A stretch of DNA of 64,000 nucleotides from Camelus bactrianus (GCF_048773025.1 NC_133570.1:21178001-21242000); one strand, 5' to 3'. Shown: positions 1 to 11,391, counted from the stretch's first letter. The notes: generated by a model not told the origin, from the sequence alone. A program made the numbers and translations.

Positions 1-1052
1 ACTCAGGCGAGGCAGGTGGGCGGATTGTGCCCCATCTCAGCACCATGGTCAGGTGCTGCGTTCCTGCCAGGAAGGCGAGTGATCGCCCGCCATCTCCTGG
101 AGCTGGTTGCTCTGCTGCTCAGTGCAGCTGCCCGATCTGCCTCGGGTCGGCACTCCGAAGTCAGGCTCAAGGAAGACTGTGGAATGGCCCCACCCCTGCT
201 CGATGCGAAATCTCAGCTGCTTGTTAGTCTTGGCAGCACGAGTTCTCTGTGGTGGCAAGGCAGAAAGATCCTATCTGCCTTGGACTGTAAACAAGTCTCA
301 GTCGTGCATAGGAGGCTGTGGAGACCCGGGTGCAGATTCAGGACTCGGTCCCGCCCTCGCCCAGGTGCTGTGCACAGGAGGAGATGGTGGTTGTGGCTGG
401 GGACCCCTCTTCTCGGGAGAAGCTCCAGTAATGGTGGCGCAAGTCTGAGGGGACAAAGGCTACGGCGCCCCTCCCCCAAGGGCACACTAGCTGTGTTGCT
501 TTGCTTTTTTCACAATTTATAGGGGACCGAGGTTGTTCTGCTCCATATCCCCTCCCAGCCATGGTGCCTAGCACCCTGCAGTCCCCTGAGGCTGCCTCAG
601 TGCAACCGCCCCAGTCCTCCACCCGGCTTGGGCAGCCTGTCCCAGCACCAGCTGGGGGCTCGCGTCTCGGGCTGGGTATTGTGGGGACCCTTTGTGCCTG
701 TTTAACTCAGTTCTGTTGGTCAAGGAGTGCTTGGGGCAGATGTGAGCCTCAGAGGCTAAGCCTCCATCCCTCTAGCCTCTCCGTTGGAAGGAGCAGACCC
801 AGGGAACAAACACCTGACTTCCTTTCCCGCTCCCTCCCTGCAGAATCCGTCCCACTGTGTTTTGCTTTTTCTTCTTTCTTTTTTCCTTTTCTCCTACCAG
901 ATTTTTGGAGTCTTTGTCTTTTGAAGAGGGCGATGTCCTGTTGGAGTTCACAGGTGCTCTGGTTGGCTAAGTAGGTCCGTAGATGTGAGTTTTGGTGTAT
1001 TTATGGGAGAGGGTGAGCTACAAGCATCCTTCTACTCTGTCACTTGGCTTCA
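1..1052 (-). mobile_element. L1 LINE, 5' UTR part, cut by window start
   Basis: This stretch aligns by eye, in the same direction, with 27800-28815, which is the 5' UTR of the complete L1 further along. Read on the minus strand it begins near 1052 and runs off the left edge of the window. The rest of the element would lie to the left, so its completeness is unknown. Open frames here are GC-rich 5' UTR shadows, not genes. Confidence 0.8.
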
Positions 1053-1084
1053 CTGAAAAATACCATTTCTATTAAGAGTATCCC

Positions 1085-1350
1085 TCAGATACAAAATTAA
1101 AATGTATCATGGTGGCAGGGGGGAGGGATAAATTAGGAGTTTAGGGTTCACAGATACACACTAGTATATATAAAACAGGAAGCATGACAAGGACCGACTG
1201 CAGAGCACTGGGAAGTGTCTTCAATGTCTTGTAATAACCTATAATGGAAAAGAATCTGAAAAGGAATTTATGTATGTACAAACGAATCACCTTACTGTAC
1301 ACCTGAAACACAGTAAATCACTGCACTTCCCAAAATAATAACAACATGTG
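1085..1350 (+). mobile_element. old L1 3' end fragment
   Basis: The order of short blocks matches the L1 3' UTR copies at 12715, 36973 and 62900: a GGGAGGGATAAATTAGGAG block, a TATATAAAACAG block, an AATAACCTATAATGG block and a final ACACCTGAAACACAG block. It is more diverged than those copies and lacks their ORF2 end. It abuts the 5' end of the L1 to its left. Confidence 0.65.
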
Positions 1351-1764
1351 TCATAGGGCCTGTTTCAGGTAAATGAAATGATTTCTGAATAAATACATCA
1401 TTTGCTTTGGTGACTGCTTAGATATTTGCTATTTTATTTTTACTTAGTTCATTTAAAAGCTCACAGTCACTCACCTTCATCAGAGGGCAAATTGACAGTC
1501 TGATTTCTCTTCTCCATCCTCTTATAAATCCCAAAACTACCTTAGTTCAGATTCCGGCAATATACTCCCAGAACTTCTTGGTCACGTGCACACTTCGGTT
1601 TTGTGCTCTGGGTTTGGAGAGTCACAGCATAATAGGCCCAATCTTGAATTTTTGACAAAATACTGTACCCTTGATGTCCTTTCCAGTCACAGGTCATTAA
1701 CTTTTCTATCATTGTTAAACAGCTCTGCACCCTCCCCCTGATACGAAGTACTTTTTGCCTTCAG
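1351..1764. other. spacer, nothing recognised
   Basis: AT-rich to mixed sequence left of the duplicated V unit. I see no gene, RNA or clear repeat here. Confidence 0.5.
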
Positions 1765-2420
1765 TGCCCTGTCCGGCATCTATGATCCGCACAGTCATCG
1801 TGTCCAGGTTCGCCTGGGCCCAGCAGTGCGAGAGGGAATTTAAAGTTTTAACTCATCCCCTGTTAAACATTAAGCATATTTGCCATTTTGCTCTTAAAGA
1901 AAATGCTGGAACAAGGCCCTTTGGCGTCACTCCTACACATATGTGTTCTGTGCTTGGAGAAAAGTTTCCAAGAAGAGACTGTTTGATCAAAGGACACAGA
2001 GAACTTTCAAGTGTGAGGAAATATTGAAATACAGTCAAGATTACTCAGCACAACCCTGTCGGAACACACGCAAGCCTACCCCCAGATCCTCCCCATCCCT
2101 GAGAGAAGATCCTTCTTCTCAGAGTTGAGGGCACACACAGAGGAGGAGAGCTCGGGTCCCCAGGGAGGAGGCACACACGGGAGGGGTCCCTGTGTCCTGC
2201 ACAGAAGGGGACAGACCTCCCCGGAGGCATCACTACTCTGACTGGCTCCTGATTGGAGAGGAATTTGGGGCACAGATACCCCCTCAGTCCAGACCCTTGA
2301 TTGGATGAGGGAGCCAGGAACAGACTCTCCTTGGGGAGTCAGAGGGGAGCACACAGATGGGCCTGAGAGGACAAGGGGACACAGGAGGGGAGCCAGGTCT
2401 GACCCTTAGGTGGGGACATT
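1765..2420. repeat. left part of duplicated V unit, with an old L1-like piece
   Basis: This matches 52075-52570 closely and marks the left edge of the large duplicated block. Within it, about 1830-2010 resembles the minus strand of an old L1 ORF2 end, with phrases on 'catttgctcttaaaga', 'acacatatgtgttctg' and 'tttgatcaaagg'. The remainder up to the IGLV1 promoter has no recognisable gene. Confidence 0.5.
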
Positions 2421-2497
2421 GGACAGACCATGGGACAGGAGCTGTCACTGAGGGGTTCTGGTCACCAGGTCACAGCATACGTGTATCTGGGCCTGAA

Positions 2498-2512
2498 CAC
2501 CAGGGGGTGCTC
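2498..2512 (+). promoter_or_regulatory. CTCF-like motif upstream of IGLV1
   Basis: CACCAGGGGGTGCTC resembles the CTCF core (consensus around CCACNAGGGGGCGC). It lies about 320 bp upstream of the IGLV1 start codon. The paralogous position at 52658 carries a stronger version. Binding is inferred only. Confidence 0.4.
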
Positions 2513-2708
2513 GGGATCTTGGCCTGAGAGTCTGGGGGGACAGGAACTGGGACCATCCCCTGGCCATGCTTGTTGCCTTCTGCTCAGCTGTGACACACGC
2601 CACCAAACTCTGGGACCCATACAGCCCCACCCCTGCCCACCACCTACCCCTTCAGGCAGAGGGACCTGACCCCAGACCCAGGGAGGGATTAGAGGGCTGA
2701 TGGAGGTC

Positions 2709-2716
2709 ATTTGCAT
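2709..2716 (+). promoter_or_regulatory. Ig octamer ATTTGCAT
   Basis: Intact octamer (Oct-1/Oct-2 site of Ig V promoters), 112 bp upstream of the IGLV1 start at 2821. Confidence 0.85.
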
Positions 2717-2820
2717 GACTGGCCCCTCCCTCTGTCAGAGTATGAAGAAGGGGAGAAAACTGGGGACACTCTGCTTATCTGTGGGACAACAGAAGGCAGG
2801 ACACATTCACCATCCCCACC

Positions 2821-3279
2821 ATGGCTTGGTCCCCTCTCCCCCTCACCTTGCTGGCTCACTGTACAGGTGACTGGATGAGGGACAGGGGAAGGGGCCCTGG
2901 GAGGACGCCTGGGTCTTGCATCCTCCTCTAGTGTCTGGACCCAGAAGCAGCATCTCTGTCTCTCCCACTTGCAGGGTCCTGGGCCCGGTCTGTGCTGACT
3001 CAGCCGCCCTCTGTGTTGGATCCCCGAGCCAGAGGGTCACCATCTCCTGCACTGGAAGCAGCAGCAACATTGTGGGTAACTCAGTGAGCTGGTACCAACA
3101 GCTCCCAGGATAGCCCCCAAACTCCTGATCTATGGTAACAGCAATAGAGACTCGGGGGTCCCTGAGCACTTCTCTGGCTTCAAGTCTGGGAGCTCTGCCT
3201 CCCTGACCATCACTGGGCTCCAGGCTGAGGACAAGGCTGACTATTACTGCGCATCCTGGGATGACAGCCTCAGTGGTCA
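2821..3279 (+). pseudogene. IGLV1: IGLV1-group variable gene, pseudogene
   Basis: Leader exon 2821-2866 encodes [16 protein letters not shown] and ends at a GT donor. Exon 2 runs 2975-3279 after a CTTGCAG acceptor and encodes the end of the leader plus an IGLV1-like V region ([10 protein letters not shown] at the start, [10 protein letters not shown] in CDR1, [10 protein letters not shown] in CDR3). The closest relative in the window is the intact gene at 52983, in the collinear position of the duplicated block. Exon 2 is 305 bp against 307 bp there. One base is missing in framework 1 (GTGTCTGGA became GTGTTGGA). One is missing in framework 2 (GGAACGGCC became GGATAGCC), which also creates a stop. 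Q1 is changed to R. Promoter octamer and RSS are intact, so it could still rearrange, but only unproductively. Confidence 0.9.
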
Positions 3280-3318
3280 CACAGTGCTCCAGGCCCATGG
3301 GGAAGTGAGACAGAAACC
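3280..3318 (+). promoter_or_regulatory. 23-RSS of IGLV1 (2821)
   Basis: Heptamer CACAGTG (3280-3286), 23-bp spacer, nonamer ACAGAAACC (3310-3318). Near consensus despite the broken gene. Confidence 0.9.
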
Positions 3319-5780
3319 TGCTGTCCCCCAGCCATGGGGCTCCCTGGGCAGAGCCACCCTCTGCCAAGTCAGCTGCTTCCTTTGTTTGTTTGGCAAACCT
3401 GGGGTCTGAGACACACCCCAGCGAACTTTGCCTAGTGAAAGTGTCCTCCTCATTTCAAAATCTGCCTCAAAAGCCTGTCCTTGGTTGCACACATCACCTG
3501 ATGTTCTCGGATGGAGTGAGATCCCCACGTGCTGGGTCAGGCGGTCCTAGGGACAGAGGGCACGGGGGCTGTGATAAGTGTCAGGGCTGCTGTCACACCA
3601 CAGTGACTGGGCAGCTTTACTAACAGACAAGTGTGTTCTCACAGTCCTGCAGGCTGGACGTCCAGGACCACAGTGATGGCAGGTTGGTCTCCCCTGAGGC
3701 GTCTGTCCTGGCCTTGCAGACGGCTGTGTTCTCGCTGTGTCCTCATGTGGCCTTTCCTCCATGTGCTCACCCTACATGTCTTCCTGTTCTTAGAGAGACA
3801 CCAGAACTGTTTCCTTGGGCCCCTCCCATATGTCCTCATTAATCTGAATTTCCTCCTTCAATGCCTTATATCCAAAGCCAGTCACATTGGGTTCAGGCTT
3901 CAATATATGGTTTTGAGGAAGCACAGTTTAGTGCATATCAGGGGATCTGGACAGAGCCCGGGACACAGAGTTTGGATGCAACTGATTCAATCATCAGCCC
4001 GCCAGACAATGAGAATCCTCACCATTTACTGACCATATTATGTCCCAGAGAGTGTCTCTGGGCTCAGAACACTGTATGCAAAATACAGGAAGGGTCCTCT
4101 TGCTCAGGGGCCTGACACTGTCTGGGGAAAAGAGAGGACAGACACATAAAACAGATTTTAAATGAAGGGTGTGTCACAGAGATTTAGGGGTGGTGTGGGA
4201 TGTGGGGGGGGAGACAGGAGCCTGATGTGCTGCAGGGAGTCCTCACAGACTGGTTTGGGTGATGAGTTCTGGGGGCTGCACAGAGGATGAAGGGGTCAGA
4301 GATGAGTGTGGAGGTGGGACCAGGTTGGGGTGTGGGTGACACAGTGTGGGACTCTGAGTCTTGGAGTGGGGAGGGGCATGTGATGGCAGAAATGGGGGCA
4401 GGTTCAACTTGTCCTAGAGGAGGAGGGGCTGAAGACCGGCATCGGGAAGGAGAGGCCCAGAGCTGGTCTCCAGGGACGGGGTTTGGGGTGGTGAGCTCAG
4501 TCCACTGACCCAATGTGATGACCATCGGCTGACACAGGGTTAGTTAAACTCAGCATCTCAGGAGGTGGACAAGCTCCTGACCCACCAGAAGTCCTGGGAA
4601 AGCCTGTCTCTACGTCACTCTACTCCATGTTTGATGACAAAGTACCCTGTGCCTGGTCACTTTCAAATGATGGAGGAAGCAAAGGTGGGGGATGAGCTCT
4701 GCCCCCGAGACCGCAGTGCTGCCTCCAGGGTAGAAACCTGCACTTGGCAGAAGCAGGAAAACCACCATTTCTAGCCCATTAGTGAATCTGAACCTCAGAC
4801 ATGGGGCTCTGTAGATGCTTCTGGAAACTTTGTTCCTGCAGCAGGGACTGATCACACCTACTTGGCTGCACTTGTCACTGTCTTGATGAGGAAAAAGGCC
4901 ACCAGGATGGGACAGGCTGAGACGGCAAAGACTCACTCCAGACCGGATCCCAGGCCTCAGGGCAGGGGGTCCTCGGTACCCTCCACTTGCTCCCCTCACG
5001 ACCTGTGGGGACTGGAAGGCTGTGCTGTGAGCAGGCATTAGGACGGGCTCCTTAAGTCCCAGGACAAACAAAATCTAGTGGGAAAATCAAAGAAACTGCT
5101 AGAAATCAACTTGGGACAGATTGCAGGAAAACAGACAAAACCACAGTGCAGGAGGAAAGAGGAGAGTACTTAGTCAGGCTTTACACGGGAATAAAAGTAA
5201 ATGGTGAGATGACCCAGGTGCCCCAGTCAAGATGCCTTCTGGGATCACTGGGCAGAGTCGGGGCTGGGGGACGAGGTGTCTGAGCCCAGCAGTGGCCCTG
5301 AGGGACAAACGGACAGCTGGGTTCCTGACCAGGACAACAGGCAGATACTCCCGAATCTTTCTCACCTGGCAGGCAGTGTTCTCACTGAGGGTGACCTTCT
5401 GCACCTGGGCCCCTGGGGCACGTGTGCTCCCAGCTCTGACCACACACTTGCCTCGGGAAGTCATTGCCCAGATTATGTCCAGGCAGGACAGACAGTCTCA
5501 TGTCAGGACAAATCTGCAAATAAAAATCTTCTGCGATGCTCCTGGGACATATTATAGGGACAGCTGGGGAGGGGAGGGTCGGAATTGCAACAATTGGACT
5601 CAGCAAGACGAGCTCAGGGGTGTCCTTGTCAGGGTCCTGTTCCCTGCCCTAGTCTGTCACTCACTGGATGGGACTTTCCTTTAGGGCCGAAGAGGAAGAC
5701 AGAAGGGTGAGCCTCTGCCCTCCTCTGTTCTTATACTCTGTGCATGGGGGGGTCAGTCACCCCACTTTCTACCCCTTGTA
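3319..5780. other. V-V spacer, duplicated, no gene seen
   Basis: Collinear with 53484-55930 at high identity. Within 4600-5450 the sequence is GC-rich and reads open in several frames, but none resembles a known protein and the frames are not kept in the paralogue. The section from about 5430 is also present at 17400. No RNA gene or clear interspersed repeat was recognised. Confidence 0.5.
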
Positions 5781-5799
5781 ACCCCCACCTCTCCTCCAG

Positions 5800-5850
5800 G
5801 GTGTGAGTCAGAGTGTGTTGACTCAGCTGCCCGCAGTATCTGGGTCTCTG
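5800..5850 (+). pseudogene. truncated IGLV V-exon relic (copy 1)
   Basis: After a pyrimidine-rich stretch and CTCCAG acceptor, the sequence reads as the start of a lambda V exon (SVLTQLPAVSGSL). It then stops abruptly in framework 1 at GTCTCTG, where an AT-rich block begins. No CDR, second cysteine or RSS follows. No convincing leader exon was found upstream. The segment before the Q1-like codon is 9 nt instead of the usual 11, so even the join would be out of phase. The same truncated structure occurs at 17777 and 55947, so truncation predates the duplication. The V group cannot be fixed from so short a piece. Confidence 0.65.
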
Positions 5851-6185
5851 TCAATTACATATCTAACACATAAAATTTTATATATTTATTACAAATATGC
5901 AGTAAATTAAATTTACATATTTAATAAAACAATATGTTAAATATCTACATAAAATTACATGCACTGATTATATGTATAATATTTTTAAATTAATATATTG
6001 ACTAAATTATAGTGTATATGAAATATATACACTTAATATAACAGTGCATTTTACATAAGCATGTAGAAGATATTGTGTATGATAGTTCATATTGTTAAAT
6101 AAAATATATATTATATAATAGACAGCTATGGATATATTTTCTTTTTTCTTATATGTTACACATTGCACATTCTATATTACACATT
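5851..6185. repeat. AT-rich block after truncated V relic (copy 1)
   Basis: About 330 bp of nearly pure A/T with many TATATA and ATTAAA runs. It is shared with 17827-18160 and 55999-56340. Origin unknown: a decayed insertion or an expanded simple repeat are both possible. Confidence 0.7.
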
Positions 6186-7805
6186 AATAATTGCACTTCC
6201 TGTTGATAATAATAACTGCTTGTCACGGGGGGTCCCATTCTCTCTGCGACCTTCTCTCCCTGATTACAGGGACTTGGGTCAGACTGCGCTACACCATGTC
6301 CTGTGTCTGTATCTCTCTTTGTGTCTGTGTGTCGTCGGGGTATGTGTGTGCATCTGAGAAATGAGTGAGCAGACATTTCTCTGGCAATAAATCCAAGCTG
6401 GAAGGCATCAGGATAGCACCCCACCAAACACACAAAGAGCTATTACTAAGACTTAAAATAGAAGGCACAGAGACCAATCTAATTTACTCTTTCTAGAAAA
6501 CAACGGAATATCTCCCCAAAAGCAACCAGATCAAATATGAAAATTCGGGCTCAAGACAATTTGAACAGAGATGGAAAAGTTCCTCAAAGTCTGAGTAGAA
6601 TCCAGCTGATATCAAGAAAGACCCACTGGGACCCCAGAGAGGACTTGGGCTGATGCCAGGGTCTCTGGAGAGTCCCTGCAAGGGGGAGAACATGCACTGT
6701 GGACGAAGAACAGATGTGAAGAGGTGCTAAATCACAGGGCAGATGCCCCTTTGAGGGAGAGAGACACGGAGGTTTCAGCGCTGATCCCTGACTCACTGCA
6801 GGAGAAGATGCCGTCCCTGGACACCACGCTGGGGAGCTCACTGATGCTCTAGGCGGCAGGGCCAGCGGCCTCAGCCTGGTCCTTCACATCCAAGGAGCCC
6901 AGTCCAGAAAAAGCTCTTACCCATCTGGCAGCATCACCCAGAGCCACCAGGGGAGCTGTTCTCGGCTACTTCCCTCACTGTGCTGGGCTCCTGGCCCCGG
7001 GGTCCTCTGCCATATGCCATCTGCAAATCTTCACGCCAGTGCTGTCTCCTCATTGCTACCCAGACCGTCCCCCCAGGAAAGCATTGAGTTCCACTCTGGT
7101 GTCTTGGGGATACTTCAGACAATTTAGAAAGTTGGCTCAGGGCTCCCTCCAGAAGTCAGGAATCCCTGCTGGCAACTGTAGAGAATTCCAGTTTTGTTGT
7201 ATTAGACAGTGCAAGCTGCCATAATTTCATGCTGACATTGCCACCTTTCCTTCTGAAACCTGGTTAAAGTGAAGAGACTCCATATAATAGATAATTCTTC
7301 AAAAAAGGGAGGTTGTCACCTCCAGCCTGGCTCTGCAGCTCTATGTCTCCCCTCTCCAGCCCTGGTACCCCAACTGCTGCTCCTGGGAATGGTCCAGAAC
7401 TGAGTCAGAGGAGATCCCTGTCCCTTCTCACCACAGACACGGGCTCTGTGACTTCCCAGTGGACTCAGTGCTAGAGGAGGAGGGACAGCTCAGCTCCTCC
7501 GAAGAAGACAAGCAGGGATTTCACAGAGGAAGGGAGACCTGTCCCAGGGATGGGGGTAGCTATGGGGGGACTATATTTCTGGGTCTAGGAGGAGAGTATC
7601 TCACCATCTCCTCTTATAACCCTCAAACTCTTCAGGGAAGAGATATAGGACTGAGGTCACAGGGGCGGCGGGAATAAATTTTCAGACATCACCCCCATCA
7701 CTCAGTCTCTCATCACAGTGCCTTATCGGTCAGGGTGACATCTGTGCATCTGCTCCCTCTAGGACTCCCCTAGGGGACATCGGTGACACTGGGCAGGGAG
7801 AGGGA
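6186..7805. other. spacer upstream of IGLV8, triplicated
   Basis: This spacer is conserved in 18161-19780 and 56341-57980. Near 6276 a 'ttacaggg' acceptor-like site is followed by sequence faintly like a V leader end, but it is too weak to call. The frame with EEEGQLSSSEEDKQG near 7470 recurs in all copies but has no gene context. Confidence 0.45.
6943..6957 (+). promoter_or_regulatory. weak CTCF-like motif upstream of IGLV8
   Basis: GCCACCAGGGGAGCT has one G fewer than its paralogues at 18919 and 57104. It lies about 1 kb upstream of the IGLV8 start. Confidence 0.25.
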
Positions 7806-7813
7806 GGAGGCTG

Positions 7814-7821
7814 ATTTGCAT
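7814..7821 (+). promoter_or_regulatory. Ig octamer ATTTGCAT
   Basis: Intact octamer, 113 bp upstream of the IGLV8 start at 7927. Confidence 0.85.
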
Positions 7822-7926
7822 GAAGCCCCTTCTCCTCCCAGTGGATCCGGGAGGCATGTGGAGGCCCGAGGACCCCACAGTGCAGCCCAGGAGGCTGAGG
7901 AGCCACGTCTAGGGAGCGTCTCCACC

Positions 7927-8381
7927 ATGGCCTGGACGGTGCTTCTACTCGGGCTCCTCGCTCACGGCTCAGGTCAGGGGTCGATATGCTGCATCCTTGG
8001 GGGACGTCTACAGCCAGGTGTTGGGGTGACCCTGGTCTCCATAAACATGCTTGTCTCTCGCTTGTCGCTTTCAGGGATGGGTTCTCAGACTGTGGTGACC
8101 CAGGATTCGTCTCTGTCAGTTTTCCCACGAGGGACGGTCACACTCACCTGTGGCCTCAACTCTGGGTCTGTCACTTCCAGTAACTACCCCAGCTGGTACC
8201 AGAGGACACAGGGCCAGGCTCCCCGACTGCTTATCTAAAGCACAAACAACTGCCCATCTGGGGTCCTCAGTCGCTTCTCTGGAACCATCTGTGGGAACAA
8301 AGCCGCCCTCACCTTCACGGGGGCCCAGTCTGAGGATGAGGCCGACTATTACTGTGCTCTGGACATGGGTAGTTACAGTAA
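7927..8381 (+). pseudogene. IGLV8: IGLV8-group variable gene, pseudogene
   Basis: Leader exon 7927-7972 ([16 protein letters not shown]), 102-bp intron, V exon 8075-8381. The V exon starts [16 protein letters not shown] and keeps C23 (LTCGLNSG), W41 ([10 protein letters not shown]) and C104 ([11 protein letters not shown]), with the [12 protein letters not shown] ending typical of IGLV8. The exon length (307 bp) equals that of the intact paralogue at 58098. An in-frame TAA replaces the tyrosine codon at the end of framework 2 (LLI, stop, STNN), which disables the gene. There are further unusual changes, such as P to R in framework 1 and a cysteine in framework 3 (TICGN). It occupies the second position of the duplicated unit, between the truncated V relic and IGLV9. 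Confidence 0.9.
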
Positions 8382-8420
8382 CACAGTGATGTAACCTCAC
8401 GGGGAAGTGCTTCCAAAACG
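8382..8420 (+). promoter_or_regulatory. 23-RSS of IGLV8 (7927), weak nonamer
   Basis: Heptamer CACAGTG (8382-8388), 23-bp spacer, nonamer TCCAAAACG (8412-8420). The nonamer departs from AACAAAACC in the intact paralogue. Confidence 0.8.
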
Positions 8421-10827
8421 TCCCCCTGAGCTCAGTGGGTTCAGCCCTGAGCGGCAGGAGAGGAAGAGAGAGGGTGAGATGTCAGCCCCACAGCGATAGG
8501 GGGCGCCCTACCCCCATCTCCTGCCCAGGGGTTCCAGGCCATGTGCCTACTCCAGCCTCCCCCAGGGTGTATCCATCATTCCTAGGAGTCCCCTTTTCTC
8601 CCAATATGATGGTGACCGGGGCTCAGGTCCAAATTCTGTCCAGCAGCTGTGAGACTCAGGAATCCAGCACCATCAAGACAACCTTCCTTGTTGACCTTGC
8701 TGATATCAGGCTGGAAAGTAACTTCCTGCACTGCGACCTCAGCAGGTGTCCCAGCAGCGCTGGGCCTTGTCGTCCCTTGGGGAGTGTCTGGGGGTCCAGG
8801 GTGAGGAGCCTCCATCCCATCAGAACATGCAGCCTGAGTGAGGTGGGCCGTCGGTGTGGTCAGCTGTCCAGTTCTCCACCCAGGATTCTGGCAGCCCAGG
8901 TGGAGCTGGGCTTTCTCCCCATCCCTCAGTGTGAGACTGAATGAGGGAGACAAGGCAGCCTAGTCTGCACTTCTGTCCCCCTGCTGGGGACATTGGGGCC
9001 AGAGAGGACTGAGCCCTGACCCTGCATTGGTTAACAGGACTGTGCCTGGTTTGGGGAAAGGGGTGGACACTGCAGTGCCCCTCCCTCTCTGGTGTCCCTG
9101 AGGCCATGGAGCCCAGTGGGAGAAGCACCCGCCCTCTGCAGCAAAGCAGCCCCTCTCAGCTTGGCTTGTGTCCCTGGGTCAGTAGGTGCTGGTTCCCATG
9201 CCCCCAGGATGCAAAGTAGCTGGTGACCGTAGCTGCCCCACGGTCCCCAGGATGGAGTCAGCAGCACAGAGCAGTGGGGTTAGGGCCCCCTTTTGCTGGG
9301 ACAGTGGCAGTGAACGCACCACTGACCTTCTGCTGCAGGATGATCCCTGACCAATGATGACTAAAGGGGACTCAGAATTTCTTGATGTCACCTCCCCAAA
9401 ATCCAGGTTCCAGTAAAAATGTCACTTGTCATATCAACAGCTGGGAAAATAAATTTCCATGTGAAAACAGAGGTCGTTGGCACCAATACTGAGATGACTC
9501 AATGATGACATATGTATAGGGAACAACATCAGACCCTGGGATGAGCAGGTACAGACACTGGGAACAAACGGAGCCCGAGGTGAACCGAGGTAGAAATAGA
9601 ACCAGGAGAACAAAGTGGATGGAAACACAGACCTGAAATACAACAGAGGGAAATAAAAAGGAAATCTTTCTGCAGGGGCTCAAAGACATGTAATGTGCAT
9701 TATTATTTTATTTCCTTATTTGATTATTGACTGATTGATTATTCCTTGAAAAGAAAAAAGGGCTGCCATCCCTTCTGCATAATTTTCACCACCATGAACA
9801 TTCAGAGAGCGTCACCAGGGGGCGCTGTGGGTCCGTTCAGAACCTGCCAAGCCTGAAGTGCATTCAGGCTCCCACTGTAGGGGCTCTGCACTGGGGCTCA
9901 ATGACAGGAGCTGGATGTGGGAGCAGGTGTTTCCTCTAAGGGAACAAAGCCTGAGCCCCCATCTCCGCAGGCCCCGCCTGTGCTTTGAGCTGCCACCTTG
10001 GGGGAGGACCCAACAGTGTATGGTGTGTGGGCTCTTGACCCCATCTGGCCCCAACCCCTTCCCCAAGAGCAGAGGAAGAAGAGGGGGGACCCCAGGGACA
10101 AGCCCCGCCCTCCTTTCAGCCTCACTGGTTTCTCTTCTGTCTTTTCTATGAGCTCCCCCGCTCCCCTTCCCTCTGAATCATGTCTTTCCTCCCAAACCCT
10201 GGGCTCCCCCTCATCCTACAACCCTCCACCTAGTGACCTCTCCGGTCATTCCCAAAGACACTGTCAGAAGCTGGTGACTTCTTCCCAAATCTTCTAGGAC
10301 CTGGACACTCACTCCCTCTTCCTCAACCTGGAACCTCTCAGATCCCTTCCTTCCCAAAGGGCTCATGTCTCCAGACACTCAGGTTTTATCCCCGCTCACC
10401 CTTCCGCTCCCCCAGGTCCCCCAATTTCCCAGGGGATCCAGTAATTCCCTCTAGAAGCTAATGGATCTCCCCAGATACCTTTCAATCATACTCTTTGCCT
10501 ATCAGATGAAGAGTCCCTTGGGAAGGGAATCTCGGCTTCCTGAGGACCTGGGAAGGGAGTTCCTGGCTGAACTGTCTCTGTCCTCAGCTCTTGTACCATT
10601 GATTTTATGTGGAGTGAGCACAGGAGACACTGGGACCTCTTGGCTGGGACACCAGACACCTATCCTGCGTCTCTGCTTAGTGGTCCCTGGGCACCTGGCG
10701 GTGTCCTCTCGGGGACCCTGGAGAGCCTTGGGCTAGGCCAGCTTGGCCACCCTAATGAGATACGACACTGGACATGGGGACACTCAGGTTCCCCGGACGG
10801 GCTGGGTTCGGCCCAAGATAGGAGCTA
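8421..10827. other. spacer between IGLV8 and IGLV9
   Basis: Conserved at 58592-61050. The part from about 8885 to 9830 is also found at 20890 onward (split by the L1), at 33090-34040 and at 59090-60050. No coding gene is supported. It contains the CTCF-like motif at 9813. Confidence 0.5.
9813..9829 (+). promoter_or_regulatory. CTCF-like motif upstream of IGLV9
   Basis: TCACCAGGGGGCGCTGT is a very close match to the CTCF core. It lies about 1.1 kb upstream of the IGLV9 start, the same distance as at 34033 and 60033. Confidence 0.5.
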
Positions 10828-10835
10828 ATTTGCAT
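10828..10835 (+). promoter_or_regulatory. Ig octamer ATTTGCAT
   Basis: Intact octamer upstream of IGLV9 at 10916. A TATAAGAG sequence follows at about 10863, a plausible TATA box. The other two IGLV9 copies have lost the octamer. Confidence 0.8.
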
Positions 10836-10915
10836 GAAGGGCCCTTGGTCCTGGGGTGAGGGTATAAGAGAGCTGGGCAGTGGCGGCCTCAGCAGAGCTC
10901 TGGGGTGTCTGCACA

Positions 10916-11391
10916 ATGGCCTGAACTCTGCTCCGCCTCCTACCCCTCCTCCTCCAGTTTACAGGTCAGGATGCCCTCAGAACCCTGACTTCCAACTCCC
11001 CACCCCGCTGCCTCACCCACAGGGAACGTCCCCACTTGTCCTTCATTGGGATGTAACTCGTGTCTGTGTTTCCAGGCTCCCTCTCCCAGCCTGTGCTGTC
11101 GCAGCCACCCTCTGCATCTGCCTCCCTGGGCGCCTCGGCCAAGCTCACCTGCACCCTGAGCAGTGGCTACAGCAGCTACAGTGTGGACTGGTACCAGCAG
11201 GTCCCAGGGAAAAGCCCACGGTTCCTGATGCGAGTTGGCACCAGTGGTGTTGGATCCAAGGGGGGTGGGGTCTCCGATCGCTTCTCAGGCTCAGGTTCTG
11301 GTTTGGAGCGTTACCTGACCATCCAGAACATCCAGGAGGAGGACGAGGCTGAATATATCTGTGGGGCAGACTATGGCAGCTACATGTAAAC
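10916..11391 (+). pseudogene. IGLV9: IGLV9-group variable gene with leader stop
   Basis: Leader exon 10916-10964 is 49 bp, as in its paralogues, but its third codon is TGA where they have TGG (MA, stop, TLLRLLPLLLQFTG). The V exon 11076-11391 is fully open: it starts [18 protein letters not shown] and has C23 ([12 protein letters not shown]), W41 (VDWYQQVPG), the long IGLV9-type CDR2 region ([11 protein letters not shown]) and C104 ([12 protein letters not shown]). A TAA just before the heptamer is normal for this group, because human IGLV9-49 has the same and joining removes it. Thus the only clear lesion is the leader stop. It could rearrange, but translation from this start would fail. Splice sites look normal. 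Confidence 0.85.

Noticed and set aside
7459-7677. Acidic open frame (EEEGQLSSSEEDKQGF) found in all three IGLV8 upstream regions
   Set aside because: It recurs only because the spacer is duplicated. Frame ends differ between copies, and there is no start context, splice pattern or known similarity.
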